9,909 nt of DNA from Betaproteobacteria bacterium (GTDB taxonomy: Bacteria > Pseudomonadota > Gammaproteobacteria > Burkholderiales > Burkholderiaceae_C), in the NCBI GenBank assembly GCA_025354965.1, contig JANXLW010000101.1:1-9909 (forward strand). The letters run 5' to 3'. Below are positions 1 through 6,067 of this stretch, in pieces. Position 1 is the first letter of the stretch. Each line of letters starts with the position of its first letter. A program made the translations under genes and the position numbers. The notes beneath the pieces are model-generated. The model worked only from the letters and a program-made list of their open reading frames with translations. It did not search any database and was not told where the DNA came from.

Positions 1-330
1 CTCGCTGGTCGACAACGCGCTGCTGCCACCTTGCACAAAGCCAAGATCTACCCTGCCAGCGGCCAGCCATTCAAGATTTTGCGATGAGCCTTCGCTGGTC
101 AGGAGCTGGACCTCAATGCCAAAGGCGGCCAAGGCCTTGGCGTAGCGTTTTCCAAATTCGGCGTAGGCGCTCTGGGCCGGTCCGGTGGCCAGGGTCACGT
201 GCTTGGGCGGAGTCGGGTCCAGCCACCAGTAGGTCAGTGCCAGCAAGGCGATGGTCAGCAACACAAACGGTGCCGCCGACGTCAATATGTCGCGCAGCGA
301 CAGCACGGTATAGCGGATGGATTTTGGCAT
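1..330 (-). CDS. TAXI family TRAP-type solute-binding protein, N-terminal 110 residues (partial)
   Basis: The frame is open from an ATG at 330 to the left edge with no stop, so the C-terminal part, probably most of the protein, lies outside the window. Residues 1-15 are short and basic, and residues about 18-37 are strongly hydrophobic, ending in TYWW. This suggests a membrane anchor or uncleaved signal rather than a clean signal peptide. After it comes a typical TAXI start: VTLATGPAQSAYAEFGKRYA (45-64), then TSEGSSQNLEWL (78-89) and VDLGFVQGG (94-102), matching the family pattern of TGP-S-Y, T-GS-NL and D-GFVQGG. TAXI proteins bind small acidic or related solutes for tripartite TRAP transporters. 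No TRAP permease is visible, so the partner is unknown. The gene starts 21 bases after the peptidase gene on the same strand, so it probably shares its transcript. The bases before the ATG show no good Shine-Dalgarno sequence. The family call is firm; the substrate is unknown. Confidence 0.85.
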   Translation of the reverse strand, partial: MPKSIRYTVLSLRDILTSAAPFVLLTIALLALTYWWLDPTPPKHVTLATGPAQSAYAEFGKRYAKALAAFGIEVQLLTSEGSSQNLEWLAAGRVDLGFVQGGSSALSTSE

Positions 331-351
331 GTTGTTTGGTGGCGTGTTGAC

Positions 352-1359
352 TCAATGGCCCAACGCCTGCCACTCACGAACTGCCGGCCAGTTCATGCCA
401 TTCCAACTGAAGCTTCGCGCAGCCAGTACCGCGCGCACAACGGCTTGTGCTGTGACCTCGGCGGCCAGCGTGCTGAGCACCAACATGCTGGCGGTTCTGC
501 CAGCCTGACCGGTGCCTATCGCAAACAGGGTGTCGCCGTCCAGCAAGGTGTGCACCGGATTGATGGTGCGGGCCAATCCGTCGTGCGCCACCTGCGCCAG
601 GCGGTGTGCCTGAGCCTTTGTCAATATCGCGTCAGTGGCGACTACGCCGATAGTGGTGTTGGTGCCCGCCAGAGGTGACTGGGGGGTGACACCTGCCAGG
701 ATGGCGTCGCGGCAGTTCAGCAGTGAAGCACCGTCCGCCGTTCTGGCGCCCGCCAGCACCTGACCGCCGCTGGGATTGATAACGTCACCCATTGCGTTGC
801 AGGCGATGATGGCCCCGACCGTGATGCCATCCACGCTGACAGATGCTGTGCCGATGCCGCCACGCATGGCGCGCTCCAAGCCAAAAATCTTGCCCACTAA
901 CGCGCCAGCGCCGGCGCCGAAATTACCCTCTGCGGGCGCGTGGCGGCCAGCCGCTGCGCAAGCCTGGTAACCGGCTCTGGCATCAGGTCGTATTTTGGCA
1001 TCGCCCACCGGCAAATCAAACAGCACGGCGGCCGGTACGATGGGCACCAGACCGAAACCCACTTTCAATCCGATGTTGTTTTCTTCCAGCCACTGCATCA
1101 CACCGCTGGCTGCGTCCAGCCCCCATGCGCTGCCGCCAGCCAGCATGATGGCGTGCACGCGGTCGACCAGGTTGCTGGGGTGTAGCAGTTCGGTCTCGCG
1201 GGTGCCGGGTGCGCCGCCGCGCACATCGACTCCGGCCACCGCGCCGCCACGCGCGATGATTACGGTGCAGCCAGTCGGGCGGCGTGCGTCTGTAAAGTGG
1301 CCGACCTCAACGCCAGCGACGTTCGTGATGGATCCGGCGGAGCTTTGTGGTCTGTTCAT
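352..1359 (-). CDS. P1-family self-processing peptidase/amidohydrolase (DmpA/ThnT/NylC fold)
   Basis: This 335-residue protein belongs to the N-terminal-nucleophile group that includes the aminopeptidase DmpA, the pantetheine hydrolase ThnT and the nylon-oligomer hydrolase NylC. These are made as one chain and cut themselves, exposing a Ser or Thr that then acts as the catalytic residue. Visible family blocks are ITNVAGVEVGH (11-21), GCTVI (30-34), VDVRGGAPGTRETELL (44-59), MLAGGSAWGLDAASGVM (72-88) and GTNTTIGVVATDA (232-244). By analogy with ThnT and NylC, which cut between Asn and Thr, the expected cut is Asn234-Thr235, giving chains of about 234 and 101 residues with Thr235 as nucleophile. 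The block NPVHTLLDGDTLFAIGTG (267-284) is also a strong family match. No signal peptide is evident, so it probably acts in the cytoplasm. It lies 79 bases after aapP and 21 before the TAXI gene. The natural substrate cannot be read from sequence; a small peptide, beta-peptide or amide is plausible. Confidence 0.9.
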   Translation of the reverse strand: MNRPQSSAGSITNVAGVEVGHFTDARRPTGCTVIIARGGAVAGVDVRGGAPGTRETELLHPSNLVDRVHAIMLAGGSAWGLDAASGVMQWLEENNIGLKVGFGLVPIVPAAVLFDLPVGDAKIRPDARAGYQACAAAGRHAPAEGNFGAGAGALVGKIFGLERAMRGGIGTASVSVDGITVGAIIACNAMGDVINPSGGQVLAGARTADGASLLNCRDAILAGVTPQSPLAGTNTTIGVVATDAILTKAQAHRLAQVAHDGLARTINPVHTLLDGDTLFAIGTGQAGRTASMLVLSTLAAEVTAQAVVRAVLAARSFSWNGMNWPAVREWQALGH

Positions 1360-1438
1360 GGACCAAATGTTAACCCTGCGCCGCCCGGCCAGAAGTTTGA
1401 CTCCGGTGCGCTAGATCATCAGTTCAATGATGCGGGTC

Positions 1439-2182
1439 TCAGTGACCCAGGATTTTTGACAAAAAGTCCTTGCTGCGTTCATTTTGCGGGTTATTGAAAA
1501 ATTCGTGCGGCGTGTTTTGCTCGATGATCTGACCCTGGTCCATGAAGATCACCCGGTCTGCTACCGCTTTGGCAAACCCCATCTCGTGCGTCACGCACAG
1601 CATGGTGATGCCGCCACTGGCCATCTCGATCATGACATCCAGAACCTCCTTGATCATTTCCGGATCAAGCGCAGAAGTGGGCTCGTCAAACAGCATGATT
1701 TTGGGTTTGAGACAAAGTGCTCGCGCAATCGCAACACGTTGCTGCTGGCCGCCCGAGAGTTGAAGCGGGTACTTGCCGGCCTGCTCGGCAATGCGCACGC
1801 GGTTGAGCTGGATCATGGCCCGTTCTTCCGCTTCCTTCTTTGGCATCTTCCCGACCCACATTGGCGACAGCGTCAGGTTCTCCAGCACGGTCAGATGCGG
1901 GAACAGATTAAATTGCTGAAACACCATACCGACCTTTTTACGGATGTCGTCGATCGCCTTGACGTCGTCGGTGAGTTCAACGCCATCGACAAACAGCCGT
2001 CCCTCCTGGTGTTCCTCGAGCCGGTTGATGCAGCGGATCAAGGTTGACTTTCCTGACCCCGAGGGGCCGCAGATGACAATGCGTTCTCCCGGCGCGACAC
2101 TGAGCTCGATATCACGCAAAACGTGAAAATTGTTGCCGTACCACTTGTTGAGCTTGTCGAATTTGATAATGGGTTCTGACAT
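1439..2182 (-). CDS. aapP: General L-amino acid ABC transporter, ATP-binding subunit
   Basis: This 247-residue ATPase powers the AapJQMP amino-acid importer from the cytoplasmic face of the inner membrane. All nucleotide-binding motifs are intact: Walker A GPSGSGKST (39-47), Q-loop VFQQFNLFPH (87-96), signature LSGGQQQR (142-149), Walker B IMLFDE with catalytic Glu167, D-loop SALD (170-173) and the switch His199 in VTHE. The long LFPHLTVLENLTL stretch and the ending HEFFNNPQNERSKDFLSKIL are typical of the polar amino-acid subfamily (GlnQ, AapP, BztD). Length is normal. The ATG at 2182 begins MSEPIIKF, a usual family start, 54 bases after aapM ends. It is the last core transporter gene. The stop codon falls in the loop of a weak 5-bp hairpin (1434-1448) without a T-run, so read-through into the peptidase gene is likely. 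The name follows from the four-gene context; sequence alone cannot separate Aap from Bzt naming. Confidence 0.95.
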   Translation of the reverse strand: MSEPIIKFDKLNKWYGNNFHVLRDIELSVAPGERIVICGPSGSGKSTLIRCINRLEEHQEGRLFVDGVELTDDVKAIDDIRKKVGMVFQQFNLFPHLTVLENLTLSPMWVGKMPKKEAEERAMIQLNRVRIAEQAGKYPLQLSGGQQQRVAIARALCLKPKIMLFDEPTSALDPEMIKEVLDVMIEMASGGITMLCVTHEMGFAKAVADRVIFMDQGQIIEQNTPHEFFNNPQNERSKDFLSKILGH

Positions 2183-2236
2183 GATGAATTCTTGAAACAG
2201 GCCTTGCTTAATTGACTCGCGATGATCAAATCTGAC

Positions 2237-3340
2237 TCAGTGTCGGGTGCCCCGGTTGACTTGCTTTTCAACCCAGATGCTGTAGCGCGACATGGAAAAG
2301 CAGAAAATGAAATAAATCATGGCAATGAAGAGGTAGCCTTCGATCATGAAGGGTCGCCACTTTGAATCCGAGTTCAAGGCCATCGACAACGCACCCGTTA
2401 GTTCGTAAAGGCTCACGATGGTTACCAGGGAGGTGTCTTTGAAGGTTGAAATGAAATTGTTCATGATGCTGGGCACCACCATGGCGAGAGCCTGTGGCAG
2501 AACAATTTTTCGCTGCGTTTGCCAGTAGGACAGGCCCAGTGTTGCCGCTGCTTCGATCTGACCTTTCGCAATGGCTTGCAGCCCACCGCGAATCACTTCA
2601 GCCATGTAGGCCGCGGAAAACAACGTGATGCCGACCAGGACGCGAATCAACACGTCGATAGTGAAACCCTGCGGCATGAACAGCGGGAACATGAAGGAGG
2701 CCATGAACAGCACTGAAATCAGCGGCACGCCGCGGATCAACTCGACGTAAATGGAACAGAAAGTCCGGATCGCAGGTAGCTTGGATCGCCGGCCAAGCGC
2801 CATCATCAATGCGATGGGAAAGGCCATTGCCATCGACAGGGACGCCAGCAGGATCGTCAGCGGCAGACCACCCCAGCGATCAGTCTCCACCTTGCTTAAG
2901 CCCAGGACGTTGCCCAGCATCAGGGTGAAAAACACGCCTAGAACGATGGCCCAAAGTATCACGAGCCAGCGTCGCCAGAAGGCCCGCGTGCAACTGGCCG
3001 CCAGCAGGCCAAGCATCAGCAGGGTTGCCACCAGGGGGCGCCACTGCTCTTCGAAGGGATAACGTCCGAACAGGATGAGACGGTGCTTTTCGGCAATGAC
3101 ACCCCAGCAGGCCCCGACACCTTGCATTTTGCAGGCGTCATAGTTGGGCAGCCAGGATGCGCGAAACAGCCCCCAACTCAGGAGTTGAGGCAGCAGATAC
3201 AGCAATGCTGCGCCAATCAGAATGGTTGTCAGTCCGGTCAGCCAGTCACCAAAAAGATTGCCGCGTATCCACGGGATGAAGCCTTCGGATGCGACAGGCG
3301 CCGGGCGTGGCGCAATGGCCTGAAAAGTTTGGGCGGTCAT
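2237..3340 (-). CDS. aapM: General L-amino acid ABC transporter, permease subunit AapM/BztC
   Basis: This inner-membrane permease of about 367 residues forms the translocation channel together with AapQ. It has the features of the large Aap/Bzt permeases: a hydrophobic segment near residues 36-52, an extended region with two Cys (C70, C78) before the core, then membrane helices around 105-117, 126-146 and 160-182, and the conserved C-terminal transport domain. The cytoplasmic EAA loop, which docks on the ATPase, is EAAATLGLSYWQTQRKIVLP (263-282), followed by NNFISTFKDTSLVTIVS (294-310). The ending WVEKQVNRGTRH is short and basic. Two starts are possible: ATG at 3340, used here, or an in-frame GTG at 3352 that adds four residues. 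Neither has a well-placed Shine-Dalgarno sequence, and I prefer the ATG. The gene begins 21 bases after aapQ ends (9 if the GTG is used), so translation may be coupled. No frameshift or missing motif is seen. Confidence 0.92.
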   Translation of the reverse strand: MTAQTFQAIAPRPAPVASEGFIPWIRGNLFGDWLTGLTTILIGAALLYLLPQLLSWGLFRASWLPNYDACKMQGVGACWGVIAEKHRLILFGRYPFEEQWRPLVATLLMLGLLAASCTRAFWRRWLVILWAIVLGVFFTLMLGNVLGLSKVETDRWGGLPLTILLASLSMAMAFPIALMMALGRRSKLPAIRTFCSIYVELIRGVPLISVLFMASFMFPLFMPQGFTIDVLIRVLVGITLFSAAYMAEVIRGGLQAIAKGQIEAAATLGLSYWQTQRKIVLPQALAMVVPSIMNNFISTFKDTSLVTIVSLYELTGALSMALNSDSKWRPFMIEGYLFIAMIYFIFCFSMSRYSIWVEKQVNRGTRH

Positions 3341-3361
3341 GATGTTTGGCACAGCGTCAGC

Positions 3362-4537
3362 TTAGCGTTCCTTGATTGCAGAGCGACTGTTGTACCAATT
3401 CATCAACAGGGATGTGCTCAAGGATGTCGTCAGATACACCAGCATCACGATGGCGATGCATTCGACAGCTCGCCCGGTCTGGTTCAGCGCTGTATTGGCA
3501 ATGGACACCACGTCCGGATAACCTATCGCCACCGCCAGCGAGGAATTTTTGGTTAGATTCAGGAATTGATTGGTCATCGGCGGAATGATGACCCGCAGCG
3601 CCTGCGGCAGGGTAACGAGCCGCATGCACTGTCCGGGGCTCAGCCCGAGCGCGGCGGCGGCTTCGTTTTGTCCGCGGGCCACAGATTGAATGCCTGAACG
3701 TACAACCTCAGCAACAAAGGACGCTGTGTAGATGGTCAGGCCCAAAAGAACCGAGAGAAACTCCGGTGTCAGCGAGCCACCTTTTTCAATGGCAAATTCG
3801 CCCTTGACGGGTGAATCGAAGGCGGTCGGGGCACCGCCGGCCAACCAGCCGAGAAGGCCGCCCGTCAGGCAGATAGCGATGGGAACCCAGAACAAACTTC
3901 TGAGTTTGCCGGTGGCTTCAAATTGTTGGATCGCCCAATGCCGGTAAGCGTAGGCGAACACCAGACCCGCAAGCAGTCCGATCAGAGACCAAAGGTGACC
4001 CTGGGACCAAACTGGGATCGGAAAGCTTAAACCCCCTTTGCTAAGGAAAATAGGACCGATCGACCAGGCGTCTGATGTGGCAGGCAGCACCTCGGTAAAA
4101 ACCAGATACCACATGAGTAACTGCAAAAGCACGGGGACATTGCGAAAAAACTCCACATAGCCATAACTCAAACCACGTACCAGCGCATTGCGCGAAAACC
4201 GTCCAACGCCCAGCAACGTTCCCAAAATGGTGGTCAAGACAATGCCCAGCAGAGCCACACGCAAGGTGTTGGTCAGACCTACCAGAAATGCTTGCCAGTA
4301 GGGTTGTGCCGAGTCAAAAGGGTACAGACTTTCGCCAATATCGAAGCCAGCAGGGCTGCTCAGGAAATCGAATCCGCTCTGAATGCCGCGGATTTTCATG
4401 TTGAGTAACGTGTTGTGTGCGAGAAACCCGGCGACGGCAACGATCAAAACGATGGCAACAAGCTGATAGATCAAACCTCTGAACGCCTGACTGCGCCAGG
4501 ACCACGTCTTCTTTTTTGGAGGTGGCTTCGGGGTCAT
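3362..4537 (-). CDS. aapQ: General L-amino acid ABC transporter, permease subunit AapQ/BztB
   Basis: This 391-residue inner-membrane permease is the partner of AapM. It starts with a Pro/Lys-rich cytoplasmic tail (MTPKPPPKKK) and a first helix at about 22-41, then the segment HNTLLNMKIRGIQSGFDFL (41-59), a recognisable AapQ/BztB feature. The transport domain begins near residue 84 (FLVGLTNTLRVALLG) and continues through EFFRNVPVLLQLLMWY (129-144). An inserted region with extra helices (about 181-235) explains why it is longer than ordinary amino-acid permeases of about 220 residues, and this is normal for the family. The EAA loop is EAAAALGLSPGQCMRLVTLP (292-311), followed by NQFLNLTKNSSLAVAIGYPD (323-342). 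The ATG at 4537 follows the aapJ stop after 126 bases that contain a strong hairpin, so its expression is probably set below that of aapJ. No good Shine-Dalgarno sequence is visible before the start. Confidence 0.95.
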   Translation of the reverse strand: MTPKPPPKKKTWSWRSQAFRGLIYQLVAIVLIVAVAGFLAHNTLLNMKIRGIQSGFDFLSSPAGFDIGESLYPFDSAQPYWQAFLVGLTNTLRVALLGIVLTTILGTLLGVGRFSRNALVRGLSYGYVEFFRNVPVLLQLLMWYLVFTEVLPATSDAWSIGPIFLSKGGLSFPIPVWSQGHLWSLIGLLAGLVFAYAYRHWAIQQFEATGKLRSLFWVPIAICLTGGLLGWLAGGAPTAFDSPVKGEFAIEKGGSLTPEFLSVLLGLTIYTASFVAEVVRSGIQSVARGQNEAAAALGLSPGQCMRLVTLPQALRVIIPPMTNQFLNLTKNSSLAVAIGYPDVVSIANTALNQTGRAVECIAIVMLVYLTTSLSTSLLMNWYNSRSAIKER

Positions 4538-4598
4538 GTTTTGGCGCTCGCAAGAAAGGGCATTGTCATGCAGGAAGGACCGTCTAAAGCCAACAAAA

Positions 4599-4629
4599 GC
4601 TGCCGGTACATGCAGTGGATACCGGCAGC
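4599..4629 (-). terminator. Intercistronic hairpin after aapJ (leaky terminator or mRNA-stabilising stem)
   Basis: A perfect 10-bp inverted repeat, GCTGCCGGTA (4599-4608) with TACCGGCAGC (4620-4629), encloses an 11-base loop. Read on the minus strand it begins 34 bases after the aapJ stop and is followed directly by TTTTGTTG. The form is that of a Rho-independent terminator with an interrupted T-run. The downstream transporter genes are required for function, so full termination is unlikely. Hairpins here are known in binding-protein operons, where they let the binding protein be made in excess by partial termination or by blocking 3' decay. The structure is seen directly; the role is inferred. 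Confidence 0.75.
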
Positions 4630-4663
4630 AATTTGTCAGTCAGGCAGGAAACTGATTGTTCGA

Positions 4664-5698
4664 CTAGCGGACCGGATAAGCGTACATCAGGCCGCCCTTG
4701 TTCCACAGATTATTCATGCCGCGCGGCAGGCCCAGGGGTGATTTCGGACCTACATTGCGTTCGAAACTCTCACCATAGTTACCTATGGCCTTGACGGCGC
4801 GGGCCAGCCAGTCCTTGTCCAGGCCCAGCAGTTTGCCGGTATCTTCGTTACCGCCACCAAGCAGACGCTGCACCACCGGGTCGGTGCTCGACTTCATCTG
4901 GTCGACGTTGGCCTGCGTTACACCGTACTCCTCGGCTTCGAGCAGGCCGTACATCACCCATTTAACGATGGCGAACCACTCGTCATCGCCACGACGGACC
5001 ATCGGGCCCAGCGGTTCCTTGGAGATCAGGTCGGGCAGGATGATGTGCTCTTTGGGGTCCTTGGCTTTGTCGTTGCGTGTCGAAGCCAGGCCGGACGCGT
5101 CGGTAGTGTAGGAGACGCAGCGACCGGTGAAGTAGGCGTTCTCTGCCGCTTCAAGCTTTTCAAACACCACGGGTTTGATGCCCAGGTTGTTGGCTTTGGA
5201 GTAGTCGGTCAGGTTCTTTTCGGTGGTGGTGCCGGACTGCACGCAAACCGTTTGTCCCTTGAGTTGTTTTGCGCTCTTGATCTTGCTCTTGACGGTGACC
5301 ATAAAGCCCTGGCCATCGTAGTAGTTTGGCACCGTGATGTTCAGACCGAGCGAGGCATCCCGCGTCATCGTGAACGTGGTGTTGCGCGGAAGAATGTCGA
5401 TCTCGCCGGATTGCAGTGCTGTAAAGCGCTGCTGGGCATTGAGGGGTACGTATTTGACTTTCTCCGGATCATTGAGCACGGTGGCGGCCAAGGCACGGCA
5501 GACGTCGACGTCCAGTCCCGACCATTTGCCGGCAGTGTTGGCGGCGGCAAAGCCAGCCAGGCCAGTGTTGACACCGCAGACCAGCTGGCCGCGCGCTTTG
5601 ATGCCATCCAGTGTCTTGCCAGCGTGGGCTGGTGTTGCCAACAATGTGCCCATGCTGGCGACGATAACCGCCACCAATTTAAATTTGTCCAAATTCAT
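4664..5698 (-). CDS. aapJ: General L-amino acid ABC transporter, periplasmic binding protein
   Basis: This secreted binding protein captures L-amino acids in the periplasm and delivers them to AapQM. With the ATG at 5698 it has 344 residues, normal for AapJ/BztA. The first 26 residues form a Sec signal peptide: MNLDKFK, a hydrophobic stretch, then TPAHA with likely cleavage after Ala26. The mature part shows the AapJ pattern: TLDGIKARGQLVCGVNTGLAGFA, WSGLDVDVCRALAA, the FTALQSGEIDIL block, RNTTFTMTRDASLG, YYDGQGFM, and near the end NYGESFERNVGP followed by LPRGMNNLWNKGGLMYAYPVR. The start was chosen from the ribosome-binding site: GGAG at 5707-5710 lies 8 bases before this ATG but only 2 bases before the in-frame ATG at 5704. 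It is the first gene of the leftward operon. Its own promoter must lie in the divergent region to the right, and a hairpin follows its stop, consistent with higher expression than the permeases. Confidence 0.95.
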   Translation of the reverse strand: MNLDKFKLVAVIVASMGTLLATPAHAGKTLDGIKARGQLVCGVNTGLAGFAAANTAGKWSGLDVDVCRALAATVLNDPEKVKYVPLNAQQRFTALQSGEIDILPRNTTFTMTRDASLGLNITVPNYYDGQGFMVTVKSKIKSAKQLKGQTVCVQSGTTTEKNLTDYSKANNLGIKPVVFEKLEAAENAYFTGRCVSYTTDASGLASTRNDKAKDPKEHIILPDLISKEPLGPMVRRGDDEWFAIVKWVMYGLLEAEEYGVTQANVDQMKSSTDPVVQRLLGGGNEDTGKLLGLDKDWLARAVKAIGNYGESFERNVGPKSPLGLPRGMNNLWNKGGLMYAYPVR

Positions 5699-5706
5699 TT
5701 GCATTT

Positions 5707-5710
5707 CTCC
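5707..5710 (-). promoter_or_regulatory. Ribosome-binding site of aapJ
   Basis: On the minus strand GGAG is followed by 8 bases and then the ATG at 5698. The other candidate ATG at 5704 has only 2 bases of spacing, too short for normal initiation. This site therefore decides the aapJ start and removes two residues (Met-Gln) from the longer reading. Confidence 0.7.
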
Positions 5711-6012
5711 GGTTAAAAAAACGAGTCAATAATAGCCTGTGGCTGTTGATCGCGGGATCGGCCAGGGAGTGAACTTTAGCAGCACTGACCGGAGCCAACT
5801 ATCCGGGTTTACTCTTGCAGTCCATTCAAAAGGTTTACCAGCCAGGCCCCATTTATTTCTATCCATTGAAATACCTGATGCAGGAATTGTGCCAAGGCCG
5901 GTTCCAGATGCAGGCTTATGCAGCCGATGCGTAACCGGTGTGGTGGGCTAGTTTGAATCGCGTCCCATCGGTGACATTTGACGCCGGTGGCGCACGTCTC
6001 TTCGCGTATCTT

Positions 6013-6039
6013 TTGCTGGCGCCATTTATTGGCTATAGT
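6013..6039 (+). promoter_or_regulatory. Possible sigma-70 promoter of the acyl-CoA ligase operon
   Basis: TATAGT (6034-6039) matches the -10 consensus at five of six positions. The nearest -35-like hexamer is TTGCTG (6013-6018), which matches only in TTG and has a short 15-base spacer. Transcription would begin near 6046, giving a leader of about 22 bases. The weak -35 means either activator help or a wrong call. Confidence 0.35.
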
Positions 6040-6067
6040 GCAATTCAGATAAAGAAAGTATGAATCA

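Larger units (their letters stand above)
5699..6067. promoter_or_regulatory. Divergent intergenic region between aapJ and the acyl-CoA ligase gene
   Basis: This region of 369 bases must carry promoters for both operons. For aapJ, a good minus-strand -10 hexamer (TATTAT, 5729-5734) has no convincing -35 at 16-18 bases, which suggests activator dependence. For the rightward operon see the separate entry. Between them lie three ATGCAG copies at 5878-5883, 5908-5913 and 5918-5923, spaced 30 and 10 bases apart, and an inverted repeat CCGGTT/AACCGG (5898-5903 and 5933-5938) enclosing the last two. These could be regulator sites, but no regulator gene is in the window to match them. I see no convincing gene here; the longest open frame (GTG at 5739 to 5951) has no ribosome-binding site and no recognisable protein features. 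Confidence 0.55.

Noticed and set aside
199..678. Plus-strand open frame of 159 codons spanning the TAXI and peptidase genes
   Set aside because: It is Gln/Arg/His-rich, as expected of a shadow frame, and crosses two recognisable minus-strand genes.
1415..1448. Two small hairpins (CATCA/TGATG and GGGTC/GACCC) around the aapP stop as a terminator
   Set aside because: Stems are only 5 bp and no T-run follows on the minus strand, so termination is not supported.
5045..5716. Open frame of 223 codons on the plus strand opposite aapJ
   Set aside because: It is fully antisense to a clear binding-protein gene, has low-complexity Gly/Val/Asp-rich content without domain motifs, and reflects GC-rich codon use on the other strand.
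5750..5775. Sigma-54 promoter upstream of aapJ (TGGC element on the minus strand)
   Set aside because: The TGGC is not followed at the right spacing by a TTGC-type -12 element.
5739..5951. GTG-started frame of 70 codons in the intergenic region
   Set aside because: No Shine-Dalgarno sequence, no domain-like composition, and it overlaps the likely regulatory sequence of the divergent promoters.
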